From Halopseudomonas aestusnigri (lineage in GTDB: Bacteria > Pseudomonadota > Gammaproteobacteria > Pseudomonadales > Pseudomonadaceae), in the NCBI RefSeq assembly GCF_002197985.1, contig NZ_NBYK01000004.1, positions 124,001 to 188,000 of the forward strand: a stretch of DNA of 64,000 nucleotides. The letters are read 5' to 3'. A program made the position numbers and the translations under genes. Shown in pieces: positions 17,270-26,681 of this stretch. Numbering within the stretch: the first letter of the stretch is position 1; every line of letters starts with the position of its first letter. Under the pieces are notes generated by a model, which saw nothing but the letters and a program-made list of their open reading frames with translations, ran no database searches and was not told the origin of the DNA.

Positions 17270-18115
17270 TTAACGGTTCTGACGACGCGTCATAAAGGCG
17301 AGGCGTTCCAGCAGCTGGACATCCTGTTCGTTCTTGACCAGCGCACCGTACAGCGGCGGAATCGCCTTGGTCGGATCGCGGTCACGCAGAACGGCCTCGG
17401 GAATCTGATCAGCCATCAGCAGCTTCAGCCAGTCAACCAGCTCGGAGGTAGACGGCTTCTTCTTGATACCGGGTACCTTGCGCACATCGAAGAAGATATC
17501 CATGGCTTCGGACAGCAGTGTCTGCTCGATCTTCGGGAAATGCACGTCCACGATCTTCTTCATGGTCTCGCGATCAGGGAAGGCGATGTAATGGAAGAAG
17601 CAGCGACGCAGGAAGGCATCCGGTAGCTCTTTCTCGTTATTGGAGGTAATGATGATAATCGGGCGCTGCTTGGCCTTGATGGTCTGGTTGGTCTCGTAAA
17701 CGTAGAACTCCATCTTGTCGAGTTCCTGCAGCAGGTCGTTCGGGAACTCGATGTCGGCCTTGTCGATTTCATCGATCAGCAGGATGGCGCGCTCTTCGGA
17801 CTCGAACGCTTCCCAGAGCTTGCCTTTCTTGATGTAGTTGGCAACGTCGTGCACCTTGTCGACGCCCAGCTGGGAATCACGCAGACGACTTACCGCGTCA
17901 TACTCGTACAGCCCCTGATGCGCCTTGGTGGTGGATTTGATGTGCCAGGTAATCAGCTTGGCGCCCATGGACTCGGCCAGTTGCTCGGCCAGCATGGTTT
18001 TACCCGTGCCCGGCTCGCCCTTGATCAGCAGCGGGCGTTCCAGGGTAATGGCGGCGTTAACCGCCAGTTTGAGGTCGTCGGTTGCGACGTAGGACTGAGT
18101 ACCTTCGAACTTCAT
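17270..18115 (-). CDS. MoxR-family AAA+ ATPase
   Basis: The 281-residue protein has Walker A GEPGTGKT at residues 33-40, Walker B LLIDEID, and a sensor segment IITSNNEKELPDAFLRR, as in MoxR/RavA-type AAA+ proteins. The frame extends upstream, but ATG 18115 (MKFEGTQSYVATDD) has AAGGA ahead and no useful sequence lies before it. It leads a two-gene operon with the VWA/CoxE-like gene. The pair probably works as ATPase plus adaptor in remodelling a client complex. No candidate client gene lies next door. Confidence 0.9.
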   Translation of the reverse strand: MKFEGTQSYVATDDLKLAVNAAITLERPLLIKGEPGTGKTMLAEQLAESMGAKLITWHIKSTTKAHQGLYEYDAVSRLRDSQLGVDKVHDVANYIKKGKLWEAFESEERAILLIDEIDKADIEFPNDLLQELDKMEFYVYETNQTIKAKQRPIIIITSNNEKELPDAFLRRCFFHYIAFPDRETMKKIVDVHFPKIEQTLLSEAMDIFFDVRKVPGIKKKPSTSELVDWLKLLMADQIPEAVLRDRDPTKAIPPLYGALVKNEQDVQLLERLAFMTRRQNR

Positions 18116-18387
18116 CTGAGTATTCCTTGGGCCGGAGCCCGGTGTAATAGAGACCAGGCATTGCACGAAAAATGGATCAAGCACTATAGCTTGCGACGAT
18201 TTTCACTGTAAACGCGACACGGCACAACCAAAGGCTGGCTGATACCCCCTCATTATTGGCAACGAGATTTGCGCCACCAACGCACCCGAAAGCTCCGCGC
18301 ATCGCATTGACGGGTGCCGGCGCCCGGCATAGGCTGATTGGCCTGATCCCCCCCTGCCCTGCAGCATTTACAACAAGGAGTCGTGCC

Positions 18388-19362
18388 ATGAGCCGCATCT
18401 TCGCAGACAACTCCCAGGCCATCGGCAACACGCCGCTGGTTCGTATCAATCGCCTCGGCCCGAAGGGCGTGACCATTCTGGCCAAGATCGAAGGCCGCAA
18501 CCCTGCCTATTCGGTCAAGTGCCGTATCGGCGCAAGCATGATCTGGGATGCCGAATCCAGCGGCCGCCTGAAGCCGGGCATGACCATTGTCGAGCCAACC
18601 TCTGGCAACACCGGCATCGGCCTGGCATTCGTTGCAGCCGCCCGCGGCTACAAGCTGGTGCTGACCATGCCCGCATCAATGAGTCTGGAGCGCCGCAAGG
18701 TACTCAAGGCGCTGGGTGCCGAGCTGGTACTGACCGATCCGGCCAAGGGCATGAAGGGTGCTATCGAAAAGGCACAGGAGCTGGCCACCCAGCACCCGGA
18801 GCAATACATCCTGCTGCAGCAGTTTGAGAACCCGGCCAACCCGGCCATTCACGAAAAGACCACCGGTCCGGAAATCTGGAACGACACCGACGGCAGCGTT
18901 GACGTGCTGGTCGCCGGCGTCGGCACCGGCGGTACCATTACCGGCATTTCTCGCTACATCAAGCTGACCTGCGGCAAGAAGATAACTTCTATAGCGGTTG
19001 AACCGGCGACCTCCCCGGTAATCACCCAGACGCTGCAGGGTGATGAGGTCAAACCCAGCCCGCACAAGATCCAGGGCATTGGTGCCGGCTTCGTGCCTGC
19101 CAACCTTGACCTGGGCATGGTTGATCGCGTTGAACAGGTCAGTGATGACGAAGCCAAGGACATGGCGCTGCGCCTGATGCGCGAGGAAGGCATTCTGGTC
19201 GGCATTTCCTGCGGTGCGGCCATGGCGGCAGCAGTGCGGGTCGCAGAGGAGCCAGCGATGCAAGGCAAGACCATCGTCGTCGTCCTGCCGGATTCCGGCG
19301 AGCGCTACCTGTCCACCATGCTATTCAGCGACCTGTTCACCGATCAGGAAACAGTGCAGTAA
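18388..19362 (+). CDS. cysK: Cysteine synthase A (O-acetylserine sulfhydrylase)
   Basis: The 324-residue PLP enzyme follows E. coli CysK closely: the cofactor lysine is K44 in SVKCRIG, the substrate loop is EPTSGNTGI and the phosphate-binding loop is GVGTGGT. It makes L-cysteine from O-acetyl-L-serine and sulfide in the cytoplasm. AAGGAG stands eight bases before ATG 18388, which is preferred over the longer frame from 18256. It is monocistronic, with 203 bases of upstream sequence before the frame that runs the other way into moxR. Confidence 0.95.
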   Translation: MSRIFADNSQAIGNTPLVRINRLGPKGVTILAKIEGRNPAYSVKCRIGASMIWDAESSGRLKPGMTIVEPTSGNTGIGLAFVAAARGYKLVLTMPASMSLERRKVLKALGAELVLTDPAKGMKGAIEKAQELATQHPEQYILLQQFENPANPAIHEKTTGPEIWNDTDGSVDVLVAGVGTGGTITGISRYIKLTCGKKITSIAVEPATSPVITQTLQGDEVKPSPHKIQGIGAGFVPANLDLGMVDRVEQVSDDEAKDMALRLMREEGILVGISCGAAMAAAVRVAEEPAMQGKTIVVVLPDSGERYLSTMLFSDLFTDQETVQ

Positions 19363-19476
19363 CAGCCGCGTCCGCCGCACCCTGACCCGGTGCGGCGGAT
19401 CGCAGCACACCCTTCCCAGTCTGCCCCTGACTGGCTATGCTGCGGGCATTCGCTCCCCTACCCGCAGGCGCTCTTC

Positions 19477-21192
19477 ATGTCCCAGGCTTCCGATCAGATA
19501 GCTCAGCAGATTCTCTCCGGCTTTGACCGCTACCGTCGCATCTTTCGCGACCTGACCGCCGGCGCCCGAGCGCGCTTCGAGCAAGCCCGCTGGAACGACA
19601 TTCAGGAAGCCTCTACCCTGAGGATCAACGCCTACGAAGAACAGGTACAGGACACCGCTGAACGTCTTGCCGCATCCGAACTTGGCGAGCAGGTGCGCAA
19701 TGTCGCGGCCTGGCCCGATATTCGCCTCTCCTACATTACCCTGATTGATCAGCGCTTTGACGACGAACTCGCAGAGACCTGGTTCAACTCGGTATTCTGC
19801 AGCCTGCATCAGCACGACCAGATCAGCGACGAAACCATGTTCGTCCACAGCACCCGGCCGGTTAGCCGCCCGCCCTCACGCATCTCCCTGACCCGTGGCT
19901 TCATCTCCGAGGGGTCGCTGCAGGGGCTGGCCCACCAGATTCTCAGTGAATACAGCTTCGATGTGCCCTGGGAAGACATGACGCGGGATGTCGAGATGAT
20001 TGTCAGTGAGCTGCAGCAGGGGCTGCCTGACTGGGCGCAGATGGATCGCGGGCTCACCGCCGAAATGGTGCAGAGTGTGTTCTACCGCAACAAGGGAGCC
20101 TACCTGGTCGGGCGCCTGATCAGCCAGCAGGAGCAATGGCCCTTTGTGCTGCCGCTGGTCAACCGCGAGCACCAGGGCATCAGCGTCGATACCGTGATCA
20201 CCGATGAGTCGGACGTTTCGATCATCTTCTCCTTCACCCGCTCCTATTTCATGGTCGAATGTGCGGTACCCAGTGAGCTGATCGCCTTCGTGAAACGCCT
20301 GCTGCCCGGCAAGCATCTGGCCGAGCTTTATACCGCCATCGGTTTCTACAAGCAGGGCAAGTCCGAGTTTTACCGTTCGCTGATCGCCCACCTGGCCAAT
20401 TCGGATGACCGGTTTATCATGGCGCCCGGGGTACGCGGCATGGTAATGAGCGTATTTACCCTGCCGGGCTTCAATACGGTCTTCAAGATTATCAAGGACC
20501 GATTTGCCCCCTCGAAGAACATCGACCGCGCTACCGTCATCGAGAAATACCGACTGGTTAAACGTCACGATCGCGTCGGTCGCATGGCAGACACCCAGGA
20601 ATTTGCCGATTTTCGCTTTCCGCGTGATCGCTTCGACCCCGAATGCCTGCAGGAGCTGCTGGAGGTCGCCGCGTCAACCGTCATTGAGGAAGGCGATACC
20701 ATTCTGATCCGGCACTGCTGGACCGAGCGCCGCATGACGCCACTGAACATCTATCTGGAAAATGCCAGCGAACAGCAGACTCACGACGCTTTGCTCGATT
20801 ATGGCAAGGCGATCAAGGAACTGGCCGCTGCCAATATTTTCCCCGGCGACATGCTGTTGAAGAATTTTGGTGTTACCCGCCATGGCCGCGTGGTGTTTTA
20901 CGACTACGACGAAATCAGTTATCTGACCGAGGTTAACTTTCGAGTCATTCCGGAAGCGCTTTACCCGGAACAGGAAATGGCGTCGGAACCCTGGTATTCG
21001 GTATCACCAAATGACGTGTTCCCCGAAGAGTTTCCAGTTTTCCTGTTTGCCGATCTGCACCAGCGCAGACTTTTCTCCAGATTGCACGGTGACCTGTTCG
21101 ATGCCAGTTACTGGCAAGGCCTGCAGGAGCAGATTCGCGCGGGCCAGGTACTGGATGTCTACCCCTATCGACGCGCCACGCAAGGCGCGTAA
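19477..21192 (+). CDS. aceK: Isocitrate dehydrogenase kinase/phosphatase
   Basis: The 571-residue protein has the family ATP-binding stretch [16 protein letters not shown] and the catalytic [10 protein letters not shown] segment. AceK phosphorylates and dephosphorylates isocitrate dehydrogenase, switching carbon between the TCA cycle and the glyoxylate bypass during growth on acetate or fatty acids. In enterics it follows aceBA, but here it stands alone 114 bases after cysK, as in pseudomonads. I take ATG 19477 ([13 protein letters not shown]) although its ribosome site is weak, because the upstream part of the frame has no family character. Confidence 0.95.
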   Translation: MSQASDQIAQQILSGFDRYRRIFRDLTAGARARFEQARWNDIQEASTLRINAYEEQVQDTAERLAASELGEQVRNVAAWPDIRLSYITLIDQRFDDELAETWFNSVFCSLHQHDQISDETMFVHSTRPVSRPPSRISLTRGFISEGSLQGLAHQILSEYSFDVPWEDMTRDVEMIVSELQQGLPDWAQMDRGLTAEMVQSVFYRNKGAYLVGRLISQQEQWPFVLPLVNREHQGISVDTVITDESDVSIIFSFTRSYFMVECAVPSELIAFVKRLLPGKHLAELYTAIGFYKQGKSEFYRSLIAHLANSDDRFIMAPGVRGMVMSVFTLPGFNTVFKIIKDRFAPSKNIDRATVIEKYRLVKRHDRVGRMADTQEFADFRFPRDRFDPECLQELLEVAASTVIEEGDTILIRHCWTERRMTPLNIYLENASEQQTHDALLDYGKAIKELAAANIFPGDMLLKNFGVTRHGRVVFYDYDEISYLTEVNFRVIPEALYPEQEMASEPWYSVSPNDVFPEEFPVFLFADLHQRRLFSRLHGDLFDASYWQGLQEQIRAGQVLDVYPYRRATQGA

Positions 21193-21475
21193 AACGGGCA
21201 TTTCCGGCTTACTGAAAAAAAATCTTGAAAGACGTGCCATTTCCTGAATCTGTCGTATACTCAATTTCGTTTATTCGCGCCGTGATGGGGTCTTGTTGAG
21301 GTCTTGACTTGTCCCCCTGAAAGGCGCAGAGTGAGCGCGTAGGTTTTCAAGAGATAGAGTTGTAGGCTGCAAGCGCACTTTTCAGTACGTAAGTTTGTCA
21401 TTCTCGTGATCTTTGATTCCCACGCTTTAATTGAGTGCAAACTCAAGTATTTCAATTTGATAGGAATTATCTGAA
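21193..21475 (+). promoter_or_regulatory. Promoter and long 5' leader of the cold-shock gene
   Basis: A -10-like TATACT sits at 21256-21261 without a good -35 at standard spacing. If transcription starts near 21268, the leader is about 200 bases, as in cspA-type mRNAs whose long leaders fold differently at low temperature. TAGGAATTATCTGAA precedes the ATG. No open frame of interest occurs in the leader. Confidence 0.5.
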
Positions 21476-21682
21476 ATGGCAACTGGTACAGTTAAGTGGT
21501 TCAACGACACTAAAGGTTTTGGTTTCATCACTCCGGATGGCGGTGGAGACGACCTGTTCGCCCACTTCTCCGAGATCAAGGTTCAGGGCTTCAAGTCCCT
21601 GGCTGAGAACCAGAAGGTGTCCTTTGACGTGACCACTGGTCCGAAAGGCAAGCAGGCTGCAAACATTCAGATCATCGGTTAA
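21476..21682 (+). CDS. CspA-family cold-shock protein
   Basis: The 68-residue protein is a single OB-fold cold-shock domain with RNP1 KGFGFIT (residues 13-19) and RNP2 LFAHF (27-31). It should bind single-stranded RNA and act as an RNA chaperone. Which paralogue it is (cold-induced or constitutive) cannot be told from the protein alone, but the long leader suggests post-transcriptional control. A strong terminator follows 15 bases after the stop, so the gene is monocistronic. Confidence 0.95.
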   Translation: MATGTVKWFNDTKGFGFITPDGGGDDLFAHFSEIKVQGFKSLAENQKVSFDVTTGPKGKQAANIQIIG

Positions 21683-21696
21683 TCCGAGAACTGAAT

Positions 21697-21725
21697 AAAA
21701 AAACCCGGCTCAGGCCGGGTTTTTT
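21697..21725 (+). terminator. Rho-independent terminator of the cold-shock gene
   Basis: CCCGGC (21704-21709) pairs with GCCGGG (21714-21719), flanked by an A-run before and six T residues after. The symmetric A/T runs let it work in both directions. Confidence 0.93.
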
Positions 21726-21917
21726 GTTGCCTGCAGAATGCTAAAAACTACTCGCCTCCGCCGTCCCGACCGCGTACCCTATGCGGCATAAAAGCCATCC
21801 GACACCCCTGCTGCCGCCCGGGGTATCCCGCGGATGCAACACGTCTAACAACCTCGTTTTACCCTCGCCCGACCAAAGTCGGCCGCGAGCAGGAACGTCA
21901 GTCACAGGGGGTTACCA

Positions 21918-22499
21918 GTGGATACCACGCCCAGCAGTCAGAACCCGGATGCACTCAAGGTCATCATTTTTCGTGCCGCAGAAGCGATCGTCAGTGAATT
22001 GGGCGCGTCGCAACTGACCTTCGCCAGCCTGAGCGAACGCAGCAAAATTGATGAAGCCACGCTGCAACAAATGTTCCCCGACCGCGAAGCGCTGCTGAGC
22101 GCCATGATCGAATACCGTCTTGAGCGTTTTCGCGTGCGCTGGGGCGCCTATGAAAGCGTATTGCCCGACGAGCCCATGCGCGAACTCAAGGCATTGCTGC
22201 TCAGCAACATGAGCGAATCCAGCGAGGAAAAGAACCTGGACTCGGCCATTTTCGCTGCCGCCGCCAGCAATCCGGCCTTGCTGCAGACCAGCTCGGATAA
22301 CGTCCAGGGGCTGTTCGATATTCTGGAGAAGTCTCCCCTGGGGCTAGCCCAGGCGGCCATCCTGTTTTTCTCGGTACGGGGTTATCGTCTGTTCGAGCAA
22401 CTGAATATGTGCCCTATGACCGACGCTCAGCGTACCGAATTCCAGGAGCAGATCATGCGTCTGGCACGCATGATGTATGAGGCTCGCAACGGAGAATAA
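21918..22499 (+). CDS. TetR/AcrR-family transcriptional regulator
   Basis: The 193-residue protein has an N-terminal helix-turn-helix in which LTFASLSERSKIDEATLQQMFPDREALLSAMIEY (about residues 31-64) matches the TetR consensus. An all-helical ligand domain follows. It starts with GTG 21918, with AGGGGG seven bases upstream. The gene converges on the small membrane-protein gene at 22504, four bases apart, so the neighbours give no clue to its target. Effector and operator are unknown. Confidence 0.8.
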   Translation: MDTTPSSQNPDALKVIIFRAAEAIVSELGASQLTFASLSERSKIDEATLQQMFPDREALLSAMIEYRLERFRVRWGAYESVLPDEPMRELKALLLSNMSESSEEKNLDSAIFAAAASNPALLQTSSDNVQGLFDILEKSPLGLAQAAILFFSVRGYRLFEQLNMCPMTDAQRTEFQEQIMRLARMMYEARNGE

Positions 22500-22503
22500 G
22501 GGA

Positions 22504-22890
22504 TCAGGCGTCGGCGGCGGCCGGCTCGTCTTCCTGTGGATGACGCCGGCGCCACCAACGCTGGACTGCAAGGCGAACTGCCGCAACCGGCACATAGCAC
22601 GCAAACGCCAGCGTCATCACCAGACTGAGCTCGCCAAGCACGCGCGACTGGTTCTCACCGGTAGACAGAAACGTATCGAGCAGATAGATCAGGGTAGCCG
22701 GAGCCATCCAGGTCCCGTCAGCCTCGACGGAAACCGGTGTAAACAGCAAGACCGCCATGGCCAGACAAAGCGGCTCACGAATAAGCCACCAGCGGGTCAG
22801 AGCAGTCAGCTTCCACCAGACAAGCCAGCACCCTGCCGCCGTCGCCAGATAGATCCACCAGACCGTCTGATATTCTGCTTCGTTGAACAT
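22504..22890 (-). CDS. Small inner-membrane protein of unknown function
   Basis: The 128-residue protein has about three to four hydrophobic segments (near residues 10-28, 38-55, 62-78 and 88-110) and an Arg-rich then acidic C-terminal tail, which should lie in the cytoplasm. I do not recognise a family with a known role. Its start is 54 bases from the divergent ptrB gene, so the two share a promoter region. I recall a similar membrane gene beside the oligopeptidase in P. aeruginosa. Confidence 0.7.
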   Translation of the reverse strand: MFNEAEYQTVWWIYLATAAGCWLVWWKLTALTRWWLIREPLCLAMAVLLFTPVSVEADGTWMAPATLIYLLDTFLSTGENQSRVLGELSLVMTLAFACYVPVAAVRLAVQRWWRRRHPQEDEPAAADA

Positions 22891-22944
22891 TGCCTGCCAT
22901 CCGTCCGATCAAATCAACCGCGCCATGATAACGGTTTTTAGCCC

Positions 22945-24966
22945 ATGAGTCCTGAACTGCACCAACCCATCGCCCGCCGCGAATCCGGTGAAGATCCCTA
23001 CCGCTGGCTCGAGCAGCGCGACACACCAGAAGTCATCCAACATCTGCAGGTGGAAAATGAGCACACCGACGCCTGGATGGCGCCCCATGCCGAGCTTCGC
23101 GAACAGCTGTTTCAGGAGATTCGTGGGCGCATCCGGGAGACCGATCTGGGCCTGCCCAGCCCCAAGGGCACCTGGCTGTATTATCAGCGCACCGAAGCCG
23201 GCGCCGAGTATCCGCGCTACTACCGCTGCCGCCGGCCGGCCGACCAGAGCCTGCACATCGACACCAGCACCGAACAGTTGCTGCTGGACCTGAATCAGCT
23301 GGCCGAAAATGAAGATTTTCTCGAGCTTGGCGACTTCAGCGTCAGTCCGGACCAGCACTGGCTGGCCTACAGCCTGGACACCCAGGGTAACGAGGTATAT
23401 CAGCTTTACGTTCGCTCATTGCTGAACGATGAGATCTACTCCCTGCCACTGGAGAATGCCGGTGGCAACCTGTGCTGGGCCAACGATAACCGCACGTTGT
23501 TCGCCATCAGTCTGGATGACAGCGCACGCCCTGCTCACCTCTGGCGTCTGCGTCGCGACGAAGAGCCGGTCAGAGTCTTTGACGAGCCGGATGCGCTGTT
23601 CTATCTCTCGGTCTACCGCAGCAGTTCCGAACACTTTATCTGCGTCTCCAGCAGCAGCAAGAACACCGGCGAGGTGCACTTTCTGCCGGCGGACCAGCCG
23701 GAAGCGCCTCTGGAGTGTCTGGCCGCTCGACAGACAGGCCACGAATACGACGCAGACCATGGTGAGCAGGGTTTCATTATTCGCAGCAACAGTGCGGGAG
23801 AGAACTTTGGTCTCTACCGCTGTGATCCGGCCACACCGGGTCAGTCGAACTGGCAGCTGCTGTGCCCTGCAGATCCGGCGCATACCCTGGAGGATGTCGA
23901 GGTACAGCGCGACGCGCTGATTCTGCAGTATCGATGCGATGGCCTTTGCCGGCTGGATGTCCTGCCGGTTGGCGCAGACGCGTATCAGGTACAGATGCCA
24001 GATGCTGCCTACAGCCTCCATGTGCAGTCCGGCGAGGAGTACCAGAGCCCGCAGGTTAGACTGCGCTATGAGTCGCTGAATCGACCGGCCGAGATTCGCG
24101 CTCTGAATCTCAAGAGCGGCGAGCAAACGGTGCTGAAGCAAACACCGGTTGAGGGCCCCTTCGATCCAGAGGCCTACCGGGTCGAACGACTCTGGGCTAT
24201 TGCTGACGACGGTGCCCGCATTCCCGTCAGCCTGATCGAGCGCAGCGATGCAAGCGGCAGCGGTCCGCTTTATCTATATGGCTACGGTGCTTACGGCGCG
24301 TCTATGGACCCGTGGTTCTCCCACGCCCGATTGTCACTGCTGGATCGCGGCTGGCGCTTTGCGATAGCGCACGTTCGCGGCGGCGCAGAAATGGGCGAGT
24401 ACTGGTATCAGCAGGGTAAGCTGGAGCACAAGGGCAATACGTTCAGTGATTTTATCCGCTGCGCAGAGCAACTGATCGAGCAAGGCAAAACGGATCCCGG
24501 CCACCTGGTCATTGCTGGAGGCAGTGCCGGTGGCCTGCTGATCGGCAATGTCATCAACCAGCGCCCGGAGCTGTTTCGTGCAGCCGTAGCAGACGTGCCC
24601 TTCGTGGATGTCTGGAACACCATGAACAACCCGGAGTTGCCGCTGACCATCGGTGAATACGAAGAGTGGGGCGATCCCAACGAGCCGGAGGTTGCAGCAC
24701 GCATCAAGGGTTATGCACCCTACGAGAATGTTAGCGCCAAGGCCTACCCTGCCCTGTTTGTGACCGCGGGTTACCATGACGTGCGCGTGCAGTACTGGGA
24801 AGCGGCCAAGTGGGTTGCGCGGTTGCGTGCCACACGCAGCAATCAGGCACCGCTGCTGCTGCGCACGCAGATGAGCGCGGGGCACGGCGGCGCCAGCGGC
24901 CGCTACCAGGCCATGCGCGACATTGCCGAGGAATACACCTTCCTGCTGACCGTGTGCAGCGTTTAG
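22945..24966 (+). CDS. ptrB: Oligopeptidase B / protease II (S9 prolyl oligopeptidase family)
   Basis: The 673-residue protein has an N-terminal beta-propeller and a C-terminal alpha/beta-hydrolase domain. The triad is visible as Ser527 in GGSAGG, Asp612 in GYHDVRV and His647 in SAGHGG. Protease II cleaves short peptides after Arg and Lys in the cytoplasm. It has no signal peptide and the usual family length. The promoter must lie in the short gap from the divergent membrane-protein gene. A bidirectional terminator follows. Confidence 0.92.
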   Translation: MSPELHQPIARRESGEDPYRWLEQRDTPEVIQHLQVENEHTDAWMAPHAELREQLFQEIRGRIRETDLGLPSPKGTWLYYQRTEAGAEYPRYYRCRRPADQSLHIDTSTEQLLLDLNQLAENEDFLELGDFSVSPDQHWLAYSLDTQGNEVYQLYVRSLLNDEIYSLPLENAGGNLCWANDNRTLFAISLDDSARPAHLWRLRRDEEPVRVFDEPDALFYLSVYRSSSEHFICVSSSSKNTGEVHFLPADQPEAPLECLAARQTGHEYDADHGEQGFIIRSNSAGENFGLYRCDPATPGQSNWQLLCPADPAHTLEDVEVQRDALILQYRCDGLCRLDVLPVGADAYQVQMPDAAYSLHVQSGEEYQSPQVRLRYESLNRPAEIRALNLKSGEQTVLKQTPVEGPFDPEAYRVERLWAIADDGARIPVSLIERSDASGSGPLYLYGYGAYGASMDPWFSHARLSLLDRGWRFAIAHVRGGAEMGEYWYQQGKLEHKGNTFSDFIRCAEQLIEQGKTDPGHLVIAGGSAGGLLIGNVINQRPELFRAAVADVPFVDVWNTMNNPELPLTIGEYEEWGDPNEPEVAARIKGYAPYENVSAKAYPALFVTAGYHDVRVQYWEAAKWVARLRATRSNQAPLLLRTQMSAGHGGASGRYQAMRDIAEEYTFLLTVCSV

Positions 24967-24984
24967 GCACTGCAGCGCAAGCAT

Positions 24985-25022
24985 AAAAAAACCGCCGGCC
25001 CTTGCGGGTACGGCGGTTTTTT
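24985..25022. terminator. Bidirectional terminator between ptrB and putP
   Basis: ACCGCCG (24991-24997) pairs with CGGCGGT (25011-25017), with an A-run before and six T residues after. It can end both the plus-strand ptrB and the minus-strand putP transcripts. Confidence 0.9.
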
Positions 25023-25034
25023 ACGTTCAGACGA

Positions 25035-26510
25035 TCAGAACCGTGAAGCCATGTCGTCGAACTGATCGGCTACCTTGCCTTCCGGAGCCGGGGTGATCAG
25101 GGTCACCACCACAATCGCGATGGTGGCAAGGATGAAACCGGGGATGATTTCGTACAGACCGATGGTATCGATCTGCTTCCAGACCACTACGGTAACACCG
25201 CCAACGATGATACCGGCCAGCGCACCAAAGCGATTCATCCGGCGCCAGAACAGCGACAGAATGATCGCCGGCCCGAAGGCGGCACCAAACCCGGCCCACG
25301 CGTAGGACACCAGACCCAGTACGGTACTTTCAGGGTTGAAAGCGAAGACCAGAGCCAGCGCTGCGATACCCACAACCGCCGCGCGACCAACCCAGACCAG
25401 CTCCTGCTGTGACGCATCACGACGGAACAATGCCTTGTAGAAATCTTCGGCCAGAGCAGAGGACGACACCAGCAGCTGGGAGTCGGCAGTGGACATGATG
25501 GCAGCCAGAACCGCAGCCAGCAGGATACCCGCAACCAGCGGATGCATCAGCGCCTGAACGAGGGCGAGGAACACGGTCTCGGCGTCCGCCAGCCCTTCTT
25601 CACCGAAGTAACCGATGCCGATCCAGCCGATCACCAGCGCTGCCAGCAAGCACACACCGGACCACAGGACCGCGATGCGGCGGGCGGTCGGCAGTGCGGC
25701 ATCACTCTCGATCGCCTTGAAGCGCGCGAGAATGTGCGGCTGACCGAAATAGCCAAGACCCCAGCCCAGCAGGGAAATAATGGCGATAAAGCCCAGCGGC
25801 TCGCCTTCTACGTTGGTCCAGAGGTTCAGCAGTTCAGGGTTGCGTGCTTCCATGGCTCCGTGCACTGCATCCCATCCACCCACGACGTTGAGTGCCATAA
25901 CCGGCACGACAATCAGCGCTGCCGCCATCAGCAGACCCTGAATAACGTCGGTCCAGGATACCGCGAGAAACCCGCCGAAGAAGGTGTAGGAGATGATCGC
26001 CAGCGTGCCGATGACAACGGCGAGCTCATAACCAAAGCCGAAGGTGGTCTCGAACAGCTTGCCGGCTGCGACCAGGCCGGAACTGGTGTAGAACAGGAAG
26101 AACAGCAGGATGAACACGGCCGAGATAACCCGCAGCATCCGACTGTTGTCTTCGAAACGGTTCTCGAAGTAGGCCGGCAGCGTCAGTGAGTCACTGGCCA
26201 GGTGCGAGTAAACCCGCAGACGGCGCGCGACAATCAGCCAGTTGGCCCAGGTGCCCAGCAGCAGACCGATGGCAATCCACGATGCCTCGTAACCGGCTGA
26301 CAGCGCATAACCGGGCAAGCCCAGCAGCAGCCAGCCACTCATATCCGATGCGCCGGCAGACAATGCCGCCGTGCCCGGGCCCAACGAGCGCCCCCCCAAA
26401 ATGTAATCCGACAGGTTGGTGGTGCGCTTGTAGGCGATATAGCCCAGTGCGAGCATCACCCCGATGTACACGATAAACGTCGCCGTAACGACTGCAGTAT
26501 TACCTTCCAT
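25035..26510 (-). CDS. putP: Sodium/proline symporter PutP
   Basis: The 491-residue protein has about 13 transmembrane helices. It carries the SSS-family marks of PutP: the GGRSLGP and SAGASDMSGWLLLGLPG segments, the FGQPHILARF loop and STADSQLLVSSSALAEDFY. It imports L-proline with Na+ across the inner membrane for oxidation by PutA, whose gene lies 171 bases upstream in the same direction. In P. aeruginosa both are activated by PruR, encoded just beyond putA here as there. Confidence 0.95.
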   Translation of the reverse strand: MEGNTAVVTATFIVYIGVMLALGYIAYKRTTNLSDYILGGRSLGPGTAALSAGASDMSGWLLLGLPGYALSAGYEASWIAIGLLLGTWANWLIVARRLRVYSHLASDSLTLPAYFENRFEDNSRMLRVISAVFILLFFLFYTSSGLVAAGKLFETTFGFGYELAVVIGTLAIISYTFFGGFLAVSWTDVIQGLLMAAALIVVPVMALNVVGGWDAVHGAMEARNPELLNLWTNVEGEPLGFIAIISLLGWGLGYFGQPHILARFKAIESDAALPTARRIAVLWSGVCLLAALVIGWIGIGYFGEEGLADAETVFLALVQALMHPLVAGILLAAVLAAIMSTADSQLLVSSSALAEDFYKALFRRDASQQELVWVGRAAVVGIAALALVFAFNPESTVLGLVSYAWAGFGAAFGPAIILSLFWRRMNRFGALAGIIVGGVTVVVWKQIDTIGLYEIIPGFILATIAIVVVTLITPAPEGKVADQFDDMASRF

Positions 26511-26681
26511 TTTTATTCTCTCTCTTGGAGATTCGTGAATGGTTCTCGCGGGCCGGGGGTAACCCGATCCGCGAGCAGGTGGCTATTGTCACCCAACTAA
26601 CCGGTTCACGCATCTATGGTTGCTGAACTGTCCGTGCTGCTGATTCATCCCTGTTGCTTCTTTTCGCCAGTCGCCGCTGCC

